Assembly (NCBI GenBank): GCA_963712595.1 | Contig: CAVQIM010000001.1 | Span: 1,054,001-1,118,000, forward strand | Direction: 5' to 3' | Origin: VRUE01 sp963712595 | GTDB taxonomy: Bacteria; Actinomycetota; Thermoleophilia; Solirubrobacterales; 70-9 | Length of the DNA stretch: 64,000 nt | Shown: one piece after another, positions 17,133 through 25,162 of the stretch | How the letters are laid out: each line of letters begins with the position of its first letter | Position numbering within the stretch: position 1 is the stretch's first letter | Translations under genes and position numbers: made by a program | Notes under the pieces: model-generated | The model's database searches: none | What the model saw: only the letters and a program-made list of their open reading frames with translations | Told to the model about the DNA's origin: nothing

Positions 17133-17209
17133 CTCGTCTCCTTTTCGCTCTGGACTGAGGCCTCGATCCTCTCGCATACCCGGGTTCGGCGTTGTGAACT
17201 CCCGGTTGC

Positions 17210-18253
17210 CTAGCGGACCGGGGCGCCAGCCGCCATGAATCGCTCCACGTCGGCCGCGTCGTCTTCGAGCTCGGCGGTTACTTTCTTGGCGATGCGGCCG
17301 AGGGGCTCGATCGCCACCCTGCCCCGACTCAGCTTCCAGGTGCCGACGGCGCGCCCCCCGACCATTGCGAAGGGGCGAAAGAGGCCGTTGACGGTGACGA
17401 GTTGGGTGTGGGGGCCGAGCACGACCTCCCGCGAGGTCCAGCCGAGCAGGAGAGGATCGTAGGCGCCGAGCAAGCGCGGGCCGGGAATCTCGGCGACGGG
17501 CGGCTGGGCAGCGAGGTGGACGAGGCCGTCGTCGCGCTCGACCAGCTCCGAGGCGATCGCCGCCAGGCCGGCACGAGCGTCGCGCAGCGGCAGCCCTGCC
17601 CACCTGGCCAGATCGCGGTCGTTTGCCGGCGCATGCCCGACGAGGTAGCGACGGGCCAGCTCCGCGAGGGCGGAATCTCGGTCGACCGGCTCTCGAGGGT
17701 CGAGCCAGTCATCGACCAGGACGTAGGCATGTTGGCTGCCGACCATCGGTCCCCTCACCGCGATCCCGCGCACCGCGGCGAGGAAGAGAAGGTGGATCAG
17801 GACCCCCTCCGTCGCCACCCCCGCCGCCTCGAGCCGCTCGCGCAGCTGCAGGCGGGTGAGCGGGCCCTCGTCGGCGAGCGCCCGCTGGATCGTCGCCAGG
17901 CCGCGCTCCACCTCGTCGGGGGAAACCCCCTCCTGGGCGAGGCGACGCTTGGCAGAGGTGAGCAGCGGTGGCGTCGTCAGCGCCTGCAGCCAGGGATAGT
18001 CCTCGCTGCGCACGAGATGCAGCGTCCCCCGGTTGAGCCAGGTGATCAGCAGCGAGCGCTCCTCGGTCAGCGCCCGGTCGACGTCGGCTGCGGTCAGGCC
18101 CTCGCTGCGCGCCCGGACCGCCAGCCTCGCCCCGCGCGGATCCTGGCCCTGGACGGCGAGCAGCCGCTCGGCGACAGCGGCCGCGTCGCGCTCGGGTGGA
18201 CCGGCGAGACCCTGGGCGGCGAACCGCTCGGCGAAGATCGAAGCGGTGGGCAT
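17210..18253 (-). CDS. Winged-helix protein, AlkZ/YcaQ-like putative DNA glycosylase
   Basis: A 347-residue protein of the HTH_42 (DUF1006) family. The N-terminal part holds 'AERLLAVQGQDPRGARLAVRAR', in which QGQ matches the catalytic Q-x-Q/D motif known in AlkZ enzymes that unhook interstrand DNA crosslinks or remove alkylated purines. Tandem winged-helix segments follow, including 'WLNRGTLHLVRSEDYPWL' and 'LLGAYDPLLLGWTSRE'. AlkZ of Streptomyces protects against the natural product azinomycin; other members are general repair enzymes. No biosynthetic cluster is adjacent, so a repair role is more likely. Family is firm; activity is inferred. Confidence 0.82.
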   Translation of the reverse strand: MPTASIFAERFAAQGLAGPPERDAAAVAERLLAVQGQDPRGARLAVRARSEGLTAADVDRALTEERSLLITWLNRGTLHLVRSEDYPWLQALTTPPLLTSAKRRLAQEGVSPDEVERGLATIQRALADEGPLTRLQLRERLEAAGVATEGVLIHLLFLAAVRGIAVRGPMVGSQHAYVLVDDWLDPREPVDRDSALAELARRYLVGHAPANDRDLARWAGLPLRDARAGLAAIASELVERDDGLVHLAAQPPVAEIPGPRLLGAYDPLLLGWTSREVVLGPHTQLVTVNGLFRPFAMVGGRAVGTWKLSRGRVAIEPLGRIAKKVTAELEDDAADVERFMAAGAPVR

Positions 18254-18307
18254 TCGAAGATGATCGCGCTCAGCGGCCAGACTCTGCGCTGCGATGCCCA
18301 GGATCGG

Positions 18308-19099
18308 TCAGGAGTCCACTGAAGGGCCGAAGCGCTGGTGGAGCTCCGGCAGCAACGCGGCGAGGTTCGCGTACTCCTCGGCGCAGTGGGTGGCGAGGGC
18401 GCGCGGGAGGTCGGCCGGTAGCGAGATGCGGCGGATCAGACGGTTGTTCAGCGCCCGCCCGATCGGAACGGCGAACGGGGCTGGCAGATAGGGCCTCACC
18501 GCGGCGCCGAGCCAGAAGTGGCTGCGCAGCGTGACCCCGTCCGACTCGGCGAGGAAGACGTGGGCCATCGCCGAGTGGCGCAATCGCCTCCTGTCGTCAC
18601 CGACATATCCGCAGACGACGGTTGCCACCGCCGGGTCATCGAGGGCGTCTCCGGAAAACCCGACCTCGGTCGGTGGCCCGAAGGCGATCCGGGCGTGGAC
18701 CACCCCCGTGCCCACATCCTCCACCGGGTGGTGCACGGCACCCCAGTGGGCCTTCGCCCCCATTGCGACCGGAGGATCGACCGAGTTGTCGAGGTGGGCG
18801 AGCGGGTGCCAGGCGCGGTAGCGGTCTGGGTCGCGCGGGTGCCAGTCGAACCACCACTCCACCATCTCCGCGCTGACGCCGGGCATCGCGGTCCGCACGG
18901 CGACGTAGCCGACGCGATCGGCGCGGAAGCACCAGCCCGTCTCCACCGCCAGCGGCGCCGGGTCGAGGAGGCGGTCGACGTCGGCAAGCGCCAGCGTCCG
19001 GGCAGGGTCCACCGGGCCGTCCTCGATCGCCACCAGCACCGCCGGATCGGGTGGCGTCAGCGGGCGCGGCAGATAGGGCTGAAGGGCTGTATCGCTCAT
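18308..19099 (-). CDS. PhlG-like (DAPG hydrolase family) C-C hydrolase
   Basis: A 263-residue soluble protein resembling the 2,4-diacetylphloroglucinol hydrolase PhlG family. The 'EMVEWWFDWHPRDPDRYRAWHPLAH' stretch gives likely zinc-binding His and acidic residues, and another His lies in 'HARIAFG' and 'RHSAMAHVF'. PhlG cleaves an acetyl group from an aromatic ring; the real substrate here is unknown. ATG at 19099 has GAGG five bases upstream and is preferred over an ATG at 19144 that overlaps the oxidoreductase. It follows the flavoenzyme by 10 bases, so the two probably act on one aromatic or polyketide compound. Confidence 0.72.
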   Translation of the reverse strand: MSDTALQPYLPRPLTPPDPAVLVAIEDGPVDPARTLALADVDRLLDPAPLAVETGWCFRADRVGYVAVRTAMPGVSAEMVEWWFDWHPRDPDRYRAWHPLAHLDNSVDPPVAMGAKAHWGAVHHPVEDVGTGVVHARIAFGPPTEVGFSGDALDDPAVATVVCGYVGDDRRRLRHSAMAHVFLAESDGVTLRSHFWLGAAVRPYLPAPFAVPIGRALNNRLIRRISLPADLPRALATHCAEEYANLAALLPELHQRFGPSVDS

Positions 19100-19109
19100 C
19101 CCGACCTCG

Positions 19110-20447
19110 CTAGGGACGGCCCATCCAGGGATGGAAGAGGCCATCGGGGTCGTATATGGCGCGCACCTCGTCGAGCCGCGCCAGGTTCTCCTCGCTGACG
19201 AAGCGCGCCGGCCGGCGACCGAGGTTCTCGTCGGCGAGCTGGATGCCGCTGGCGAGACGCTCCATCTCCCTCATCCGCTCGGTTGCCCAGGCGGTGTTGG
19301 CCTCGTCTTCGGCCGGGTCCCGCCAAACGCCGTAGAGGGCGATGTAGGTGTCGTCCTCGACGCTGTAGGCCATCTCGGGCCGCGGCGGGCTCGGTCCCCA
19401 GTTCATCCAGAGCATGTGCGAGGGCGCCCCCGGCATCGTCTCGGCGATCCGCCGCAGGCCCGGCAGCAGCTCCTCCACCGGCGCGTGCGTCCACATGTTG
19501 TCGGCCGAGTAGCGATGCTCGTCCGGGTAGGACTCATGCACTGCCGCGTAGAGGTCGGCGAGCTGGACCTCGGCGTTGGGGAAGGCGAGCTTGGCGCGCT
19601 CCCGCACGGGACAGGTCTCCAGCAGCGCCAGCGCCTCGGCGGCCTCCGCGGGACTGTCGACCAGGACGGGGCCGGTGACGGCAACCTCCAGCTCGCCCTC
19701 GGCATCGCGGTGGACGACCACCATCAGCTCCATCGTCCGCGCCACCCGCGGCCCGATCTCATGCGCCCAGCGGAAGATCTCCTCCAGGCACTCGATCGGG
19801 TAGAGGTAGGCGCCGTTGGCGACGTGCCTCGGCCGCGGGTAGAGGCGAAGGTGAAAGCGCGCAACCGCGCCGAAGAACCCCGGCCCGGAGCCCCGTGCCG
19901 CCCAGAAGAGGTCGGGGTTGGTGCGCTCGTCGGCGCGCCGGAGCTCGCCGTCCGCGGTGACGACGTCGATCGCCTCGACGCTCATGCAAGCCGGGCCGTG
20001 GACGCGGCCGTTCCAGCCGAAGCCGCCCTGCAGGAGGTAGCCGCCCAGCCCCACCCCCGGGCAGTGGCCGGCGGGGAAGAAGAGATCGTGCTCGGCCAGA
20101 GCCGCCAGCAGCTCGTTGCCCCGGCATCCCGGACCCACCGATGCGGTCATCGCTTCTGCATCGATCGTCATCGCATCGAGGCGGGAGACGTCGAGCAGCA
20201 TGCCGCCGTCGCGGAGGTGGTTGCCCGCCCAGCTGTGCCCGCCCGAGCGGATGCCGATCTTCATCCCCTCGACTCGCGCCAACCGCACCGCCCCGAGGAG
20301 ATCCTCGTCCTCCTCGGCCTGGACGATCAGGTCCGGAAAGCGATCGGGAGTGCGACCGTTCCAAACAGCCGCGCCGCGCGCCTCCTCGTATCCGCTCTCG
20401 CCCCGTCTCAGGATCCTGCCGGAGAATTCGGAGCTCATCCGCCCCAT
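19110..20447 (-). CDS. BBE-type FAD-linked oxidoreductase
   Basis: A 445-residue flavoenzyme of the berberine-bridge/p-cresol methylhydroxylase fold. The N-terminal PCMH FAD domain includes 'IGIRSGGHSWAGNHL', whose His commonly binds FAD covalently, and 'GHCPGVGLGGYLLQGGFGWNGR', whose Cys matches the second attachment site, so bicovalent FAD is likely. The C-terminal 'RAIYDPDGLFHPWMG' is the BBE tail. Such enzymes oxidise sugars, polyketides or aromatic alcohols. No signal peptide is present. An inner ATG (Met4) is also a possible start. It is followed by the PhlG-like gene in the same unit. Confidence 0.88.
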   Translation of the reverse strand: MGRMSSEFSGRILRRGESGYEEARGAAVWNGRTPDRFPDLIVQAEEDEDLLGAVRLARVEGMKIGIRSGGHSWAGNHLRDGGMLLDVSRLDAMTIDAEAMTASVGPGCRGNELLAALAEHDLFFPAGHCPGVGLGGYLLQGGFGWNGRVHGPACMSVEAIDVVTADGELRRADERTNPDLFWAARGSGPGFFGAVARFHLRLYPRPRHVANGAYLYPIECLEEIFRWAHEIGPRVARTMELMVVVHRDAEGELEVAVTGPVLVDSPAEAAEALALLETCPVRERAKLAFPNAEVQLADLYAAVHESYPDEHRYSADNMWTHAPVEELLPGLRRIAETMPGAPSHMLWMNWGPSPPRPEMAYSVEDDTYIALYGVWRDPAEDEANTAWATERMREMERLASGIQLADENLGRRPARFVSEENLARLDEVRAIYDPDGLFHPWMGRP

Positions 20448-20493
20448 TATCGACGCCCACCGAATCGTCGGCGCCCCGGCTAGAGAGCTGGCC

Positions 20494-21015
20494 TCAGCCT
20501 GGAGCCATGGTGGCGGAAAGCAGTTCGACGACCCAGATCTCGGCGCCCTCTTTATAGGCGAGCCTCGAAGGGGCGATCAGCTTGCGGACGCCCCCCACTC
20601 TCATCCCCTTCAGCCCCTTGACCCACGCCCGGACCACCTGACCGGGGCCATAGCCCCATTCGAAAGGATCTCGCCAGAGGTCTTCGAGCATTTTGCCGGT
20701 CTTGTAGTCGAAGGAGACATAGCGCACCGACAGTTCGCTGCCCCACTCGAGCACAGTGCCCGTCCCCCGTTTGAGGTCTTTGACGACGAGCCGCTTGGGG
20801 GGTGGTCCGGACGGAACCGAGATCCGCGGACGCTCGGGAACCTTCGCGGTGCCCCCGCCGCCGGGAGATTCGTCACCAGCCGCCTCGTCGCTCGTCGTGC
20901 TCGACCCGGTGGAGGCCGCGGTGGACGGCGTGGTTGCGCCGGTCGAGTCGCCACCCCCGCACGACGCGAACGCGAGAGACCCACAGAGCAGGCTGATTAG
21001 AACAAAGACTCTCAC
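20494..21015 (-). CDS. FKBP-type peptidyl-prolyl isomerase-like lipoprotein (divergent copy)
   Basis: A 173-residue exported lipoprotein. The signal peptide ends in the lipobox 'LAFASC' at about residue 19, then a Ser/Thr/Gly-rich linker leads to a single FKBP-like domain: 'GTGTVLEWGSELSVRYVSFDY', 'GYGPGQVVRAWVKGLKGMRVGGVRKLIAPSRLAY'. Compared with its neighbour, active-site aromatic positions are changed (for example 'VVRAW' in place of 'VIPGW'), so isomerase activity may be lost. GTG at 21015 is the start. It lies 66 bases downstream of a second FKBP lipoprotein and looks like a diverged tandem duplicate. Confidence 0.83.
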   Translation of the reverse strand: MRVFVLISLLCGSLAFASCGGGDSTGATTPSTAASTGSSTTSDEAAGDESPGGGGTAKVPERPRISVPSGPPPKRLVVKDLKRGTGTVLEWGSELSVRYVSFDYKTGKMLEDLWRDPFEWGYGPGQVVRAWVKGLKGMRVGGVRKLIAPSRLAYKEGAEIWVVELLSATMAPG

Positions 21016-21081
21016 GCAAAAAGTCTACGCGAGATCGCTTCGGGGAGCCCAGCTTCGTCGCCGGACGGATCCGCGCTCGGC

Positions 21082-21618
21082 TTATTCGACCGCGAGCAGG
21101 TCGATCACGAAGATCAGCGTTTCGTTCGGACCGATCACGGGGGGCGAACCGGTGGCGCCGTAGGCGAGGTTGGGAGGGATGATCAGCTCGCGACGGCCGC
21201 CGACCTTCATCCCCTCGACTCCCTGGTCCCAGCCGGGAATTACCTGGCCGGCGCCGAGCCCGAAGCTGAAGGGTTCGTTGCGGCTCCAGGAGGAATCGAA
21301 TTCTTCTTCGCTGTCGTAGCCGACGCCGACGTACTGCACTGTGACTTCGTCGCCGGCCTTGGCAGTTGCGCCAGTCCCCTGCTCGATTTCCTCGATCTCG
21401 AGCTTCTTGGGCGGCGCGCCCTTTGGCACCGTCACCTTGGGCTTTGTCTTTCCGCCACCGGGGCTCGATTCGGTCGTCGTCGGCGATTCCGTGGTCGCGG
21501 TCGATTCCGCCTTTGCCGCCGTCGATTCGGGCGAATCCGTCGAGGAATCGTCGCCGCCGCCGCAGCCGGCCCCGACGAGGGCGACGCAGGCAACCAGGAT
21601 CAAAGTCAAGCGCCTCAC
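21082..21618 (-). CDS. FKBP-type peptidyl-prolyl cis-trans isomerase, lipoprotein
   Basis: A 178-residue lipoprotein with lipobox 'VGAGC' near residue 19, a Ser/Thr/Glu-rich linker of about 45 residues, and a full FKBP domain. Canonical residues are in 'DEVTVQYVGVGYDS', 'FDSSWSRNEPFSFGLGAGQVIPGWDQGVEGMKVGGRRELIIPPNLAYG' and 'LIFVIDLLAV'. It should assist folding of exported proteins at the outer face of the membrane. GTG at 21618 is the start. It is upstream of the divergent copy at 20494-21015, the pair probably being transcribed together. Confidence 0.92.
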   Translation of the reverse strand: MRRLTLILVACVALVGAGCGGGDDSSTDSPESTAAKAESTATTESPTTTESSPGGGKTKPKVTVPKGAPPKKLEIEEIEQGTGATAKAGDEVTVQYVGVGYDSEEEFDSSWSRNEPFSFGLGAGQVIPGWDQGVEGMKVGGRRELIIPPNLAYGATGSPPVIGPNETLIFVIDLLAVE

Positions 21619-21629
21619 GGCGGCAGATC

Positions 21630-21917
21630 CTACGCGACGTCCCTGGGACTCGGCAGCTCCCTCGCTTCGGCGGCGTCGATCTTGAGCACGACACCAGCCT
21701 CGTAGATATCACCCACCTCCGGCGCATCGACGAAGCGCCGGCCACCCGGGCCCGCGCTCGCACCGAAGACGATCCCGTCGAAGATGTGCGTCGCCACGTC
21801 GCGCTGGACGCTGACCACCTTGCCCAAGCGCTCCCCGTCGCTGGAGAAGACGGGAACGCCGCGGTCGAGCACGAGGTAGGAGATTGGCGAACCCAGGTCC
21901 TCCATCGAGCTGAGCAT
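21630..21917 (-). CDS. PRC-barrel domain protein
   Basis: A 95-residue protein whose first 70 residues fit the PRC barrel: 'PISYLVLDRGVPVFSSDGERLGKVVSVQRDVATHIFDGIVFG'. PRC barrels occur in RimM and photosynthetic reaction centre H subunits, and stand-alone versions have unknown roles in stress or RNA metabolism. ATG at 21917 or the nearby ATG at 21905 could start it; neither has a clear ribosome site. It ends 12 bases before the FKBP lipoprotein start and may share its transcript. A longer open frame upstream lies opposite the next gene and is rejected. Confidence 0.75.
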   Translation of the reverse strand: MLSSMEDLGSPISYLVLDRGVPVFSSDGERLGKVVSVQRDVATHIFDGIVFGASAGPGGRRFVDAPEVGDIYEAGVVLKIDAAEARELPSPRDVA

Positions 21918-21995
21918 ATCCACACCCCAATGCAGCCTCGCCCCTCCGCGCGGGCTATGCTCGCCGCGGGTAGGGAACGACCGAGGAGGGAATCG

Positions 21996-22283
21996 ATGGC
22001 AGTTGGACTGCGAATCAAGTTCGACGAAGGCACGCAGGAGCAGTACGAAGCGATAAACGCCCAGATGAACGCCGAAGGGGATCTGCCCGATGGCCTCATC
22101 TTCCACGCCGCCGGACCGATCGACGGCGGTTGGGGGGTGATCGACTTCTGGGAGTCGCGCGAGCACTTCGACCGCTTCCTCGCCGGCAGGCTTGCCCGCG
22201 CAACCGAGGAGCTCGGCGACAAAGCGCCTCCCGGCCCGCCCGACATCAAGGAGTTCCCGGTCCACAACACGATGAAGGCGTAG
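21996..22283 (+). CDS. Small dimeric alpha/beta-barrel-like protein
   Basis: A 95-residue soluble protein with a strong GAGGAGGG ribosome site ahead of ATG at 21996. The central 'HAAGPIDGGWGVIDFWESREHFDRFL' pattern is typical of small ABM-like (antibiotic biosynthesis monooxygenase-like) or stress-responsive dimeric barrel proteins of actinobacteria. No catalytic role can be named. It lies 10 bases ahead of the acyl-CoA ligase, so the two are one operon. Confidence 0.75.
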   Translation: MAVGLRIKFDEGTQEQYEAINAQMNAEGDLPDGLIFHAAGPIDGGWGVIDFWESREHFDRFLAGRLARATEELGDKAPPGPPDIKEFPVHNTMKA

Positions 22284-22293
22284 GCGACCGGTC

Positions 22294-23793
22294 ATGGGAC
22301 TCAACCTCGCGTCGCTGCTGACGGAGAGCGCCGAGCGGACGCCGCAGCGCCCGGCGATCCGCCTGGGCGAGGTCGAGCTGGGCTACGGCGAGCTCGACGA
22401 GCGCAGTGCCCGCCTTGCCACGCTGTTGAGCGAAAAGGGGATAGAGCCCGGCGACCGAGTCGGGATGATGCTGCCCAACGTCCCCGATTTCCCCGTCGCC
22501 TACTACGGCGTGCTGCGCGCGGGGGCCGTCGTGGTGCCGATGAACGTGCTGCTGAAGCGGCGCGAGATCGCCTTCTACCTCGAGGACTCGGGCGCCAAGC
22601 TACTGCTCGCCTGGCACGGCTTCGCCGAGGAGGCGCGCGAGGGCGCCACCGAGGCCGGCGCGGAGCTGATCGAGGTCGAGCCCTCTTCCTTCGCCGCGAC
22701 GCTGGCGGGGCTCGAGCCCACGCCCGGCCTGGTCGACACCGCCGAGGACGACACCGCGGTGATCCTCTACACCTCGGGAACCACCGGCAAGCCCAAGGGC
22801 GCCGAGCTGACCCACCTCAACCTCTTCCGCAACGCCGACGTCTCCAGCCGCACCACCTGCGAGATCGCCGAGGGGGACGTCGTCCTCGGCGCCCTGCCGC
22901 TCTTTCACTCATTCGGGCAGACGGTGGGGATGAACGCCTCGCTGAAGGTCGGCGCCTGCCTCACCCTGGTGCCCAAATTCGACCCTGGCCAGGCGCTGGA
23001 GACGATGCAACGGGACGGGGTCACCCACTTCTACGGAGTGCCGACGATGTTCGGCGCGCTCCTCCATCACCCCGAGCGCGAGAGCTTCGACACCTCCGCG
23101 CTGCGCACCTGCATCACCGGCGGCGCCTCGATGCCGGTCGAGGTCCTGCGCGGCTTCGAAGACGCGTTCGGTGCGGTCGTGCTCGAGGGTTACGGCCTCT
23201 CAGAGACTTCGCCGGTCGCCTGCTCCAACCACCCCGACAGCGAGCGCAAGGCCGGCTCGATCGGCACCCCGATCGAAGGGGTCGAGATGCGGCTCGTCGA
23301 CGAGAACGACGAGCCGGTGGCGCAGGGCGAGGTGGGCGAGGTCGTGATCCGCGGCCACAACATCATGAAGGGCTACTGGCAGCGCCCCGACGCCACTGCC
23401 GAGGCGATGCGCGGCGGCTGGTTCCACAGCGGCGACATGGGCCGCATCGACGAGGACGGCTGCTTCTTCATCGTCGACCGCAAGAAGGACATGATCATCC
23501 GCGGCGGCTACAACGTCTACCCGCGCGAGGTCGAGGAGGTGCTCTTCGAGCACCCGAAGATCCGCGAAGCCGCCGTCGTCGGCGTCCCCCACGACGAGTG
23601 GGGCGAGGAGATCGGTGCCGCCGTCGTCCTCCACGAGGGCGAGGAGCTGGCGCCCGAGGAGGTCAGCGCCTACGTCAAGGAGCGGATCGCCGCCTACAAG
23701 TACCCGCGCCTCGTCTGGTTCCTCGACGACCTGCCCAAGGGCCCAACGGGCAAGATCCTCAAGCGTGAGATCGAGCCGCCGGCACCTGTGTGA
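22294..23793 (+). CDS. Long-chain acyl-CoA synthetase (AMP-forming)
   Basis: A 499-residue adenylate-forming enzyme, activating a carboxylic acid with ATP and CoA. The P-loop is 'ILYTSGTTGKPKGAELTH', the A5 motif is 'EGYGLSETSP', the hinge region is 'GDMGRIDEDGCFFIVDRKKDMIIRGGYNVYPREVEEVL', and the catalytic Lys is in 'GPTGKILKREI' at the end. The overall pattern fits fatty-acyl-CoA ligases (FadD-like), but chain length is not readable. It is co-transcribed with the small barrel protein and is followed 90 bases later by the R2-like oxidase-SCP2 fusion, suggesting a joint lipid-modifying role. Confidence 0.92.
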   Translation: MGLNLASLLTESAERTPQRPAIRLGEVELGYGELDERSARLATLLSEKGIEPGDRVGMMLPNVPDFPVAYYGVLRAGAVVVPMNVLLKRREIAFYLEDSGAKLLLAWHGFAEEAREGATEAGAELIEVEPSSFAATLAGLEPTPGLVDTAEDDTAVILYTSGTTGKPKGAELTHLNLFRNADVSSRTTCEIAEGDVVLGALPLFHSFGQTVGMNASLKVGACLTLVPKFDPGQALETMQRDGVTHFYGVPTMFGALLHHPERESFDTSALRTCITGGASMPVEVLRGFEDAFGAVVLEGYGLSETSPVACSNHPDSERKAGSIGTPIEGVEMRLVDENDEPVAQGEVGEVVIRGHNIMKGYWQRPDATAEAMRGGWFHSGDMGRIDEDGCFFIVDRKKDMIIRGGYNVYPREVEEVLFEHPKIREAAVVGVPHDEWGEEIGAAVVLHEGEELAPEEVSAYVKERIAAYKYPRLVWFLDDLPKGPTGKILKREIEPPAPV

Positions 23794-23814
23794 CCGACAT
23801 CACTCGGGGCAATC

Positions 23815-23830
23815 CTGGCTGGTCAGCCAG
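23815..23830. promoter_or_regulatory. Perfect palindrome CTGGCTGGTCAGCCAG, likely operator
   Basis: A 16-base palindrome (arms CTGGCTG and CAGCCAG, 2-base centre) in the 90-base gap between the ligase and the R2-like gene, 54 bases ahead of the latter's start. It matches 14 of 16 bases of the palindrome at 28855-28870 next to the MMPL start, which sits behind a TetR gene. A shared TetR-family operator is the simplest reading; a small stem-loop is the alternative. Confidence 0.6.
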
Positions 23831-23883
23831 TTGGGCGGTAACCTCACCCTAACCCCCGCCGCACGCACCACCAAAGGAGAGAG

Positions 23884-25158
23884 ATGAGCGTCGCTTCGCA
23901 GAGCCTGATGGACAACGTCACCTACGAGGACCTCTACCGTCGTTGGGAGCAGGGCAACTGGAGCGCCTACGACATCGACTTCTCCCAGGACCAGGAGGGC
24001 TGGCAGAGCCTCAGCGACGTCCAGCGGCGCTCGGCGATGTGGATCTACTCGATGTTCTTCTACGGCGAGGACCGCGTCGCCGACACCCTCGCCCCGTACA
24101 TCACCGCCGCGCCGACCGAGGAGCAGGCCTACTTCCTCGCCACGCAGCAGGTCGACGAGGTGCGCCACTCGGTCTTCTTCCACCGCTTCTTCAAGGAGGT
24201 GATCGGCGTCGGCGGCGAGTCGATCCAGCAGACCCTCTCCTCCACCCTGCCGCAGCTCAACTGGGGCTACCGCGGCATCTTCGACCGGCTCGACCTGATG
24301 GCGGAGGAACTGCGCAAGGACCGCTCGCTGCCCAAGTACGCGCAGGCGATCACCCTCTACCACCTGATCGTCGAGGGCTCGCTCGCCCAGCCCGGCCAGC
24401 ACTTCATCGAGGACTTCTTCTCCTCCGAAGAGACGATGCCCGGCTTCAGCGCCGGCATGGCCAATGTCTCCCGCGACGAGCAGCGCCACATCGGCTTCGG
24501 CGTCAAGGTTCTCTCCGAGCTGCTGGCCGAATCGGAGGAGTGCAAAGCGGCGGTGGTCGAGCTGCTGCGCGAAGTCCTGCCCTACGGTCCCGCCGTCTTC
24601 TACCCGCCGAACATGGACCGCGAGTACACCGAGTGTTACGGCTTCTCGATCGAGGACATCTTCGCCTTCGGCCTCAAACTGATCCGCCAGCGCTGGCGCA
24701 CGATCGGCTACCCGACCGAGGAGATGCCCCCCGGCGTCTTCCCCTTCGACCCGGACATGGACGAGCGCGAAGTGGCCGAGCGGCAGGTGAAGCTGATGAT
24801 GGGCGGCATCCTCGGCCCGCCCGATGCCACCCCGGAGTCCTCGCCGGAGCTGCAGCGCCTCTACTTCGACGTGGTCAAGCGCGTCGCCAACCCGAAGGCC
24901 GCCAACGGCAGCCGCCTCGTCTACCAGTGGCGCTTCAGCGACGCCGACCCTTGGCACCTGGTGATCGACAACGGCTCGACCCGGGCCGAACCGGGGGAAG
25001 CCCCGAACCCGAATCTGGTCCTGGAGACGAGCTGGGCCGACTGGGTCGCCTCCGGCAAGCCGGAAGCAAGCCCGCTCAAGCTGATGCTGACGCGGCGCAT
25101 CCGCCCGCGTGGCTCCGTCCGCGAGATGCTGCGAATGCGCAAGGTCTTCCCGGGCTGA
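23884..25158 (+). CDS. Di-iron R2-like oxidase fused to SCP2 sterol-carrier domain
   Basis: A 424-residue two-domain protein. Residues about 10-290 are a ferritin-like R2 fold with the complete six-residue metal set: Glu62, Glu92-x-x-His95, Glu164, Glu199-x-x-His202. This resembles R2-like ligand-binding oxidases, which bind long-chain lipids, more than class I RNR subunits, which have Asp first and a tyrosyl-radical Tyr. Residues about 320-415 fit an SCP2 lipid-binding domain ('LVLETSWADWVASGKPEASPLKLMLTRRIRPRGSVREMLRM'). The fusion is expected to hold a lipid or acyl-CoA and oxidise it in the cytoplasm. AAAGGAG precedes the ATG. It follows an acyl-CoA ligase and a probable operator. The catalysed reaction is unknown. 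Confidence 0.85.
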   Translation: MSVASQSLMDNVTYEDLYRRWEQGNWSAYDIDFSQDQEGWQSLSDVQRRSAMWIYSMFFYGEDRVADTLAPYITAAPTEEQAYFLATQQVDEVRHSVFFHRFFKEVIGVGGESIQQTLSSTLPQLNWGYRGIFDRLDLMAEELRKDRSLPKYAQAITLYHLIVEGSLAQPGQHFIEDFFSSEETMPGFSAGMANVSRDEQRHIGFGVKVLSELLAESEECKAAVVELLREVLPYGPAVFYPPNMDREYTECYGFSIEDIFAFGLKLIRQRWRTIGYPTEEMPPGVFPFDPDMDEREVAERQVKLMMGGILGPPDATPESSPELQRLYFDVVKRVANPKAANGSRLVYQWRFSDADPWHLVIDNGSTRAEPGEAPNPNLVLETSWADWVASGKPEASPLKLMLTRRIRPRGSVREMLRMRKVFPG

Positions 25159-25162
25159 GCAG

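Noticed and set aside
17133..17209. Imperfect GGGTTC/GAACTCCC hairpin
   Set aside because: Arms need a bulge and are short; not distinguishable from chance in GC-rich DNA.
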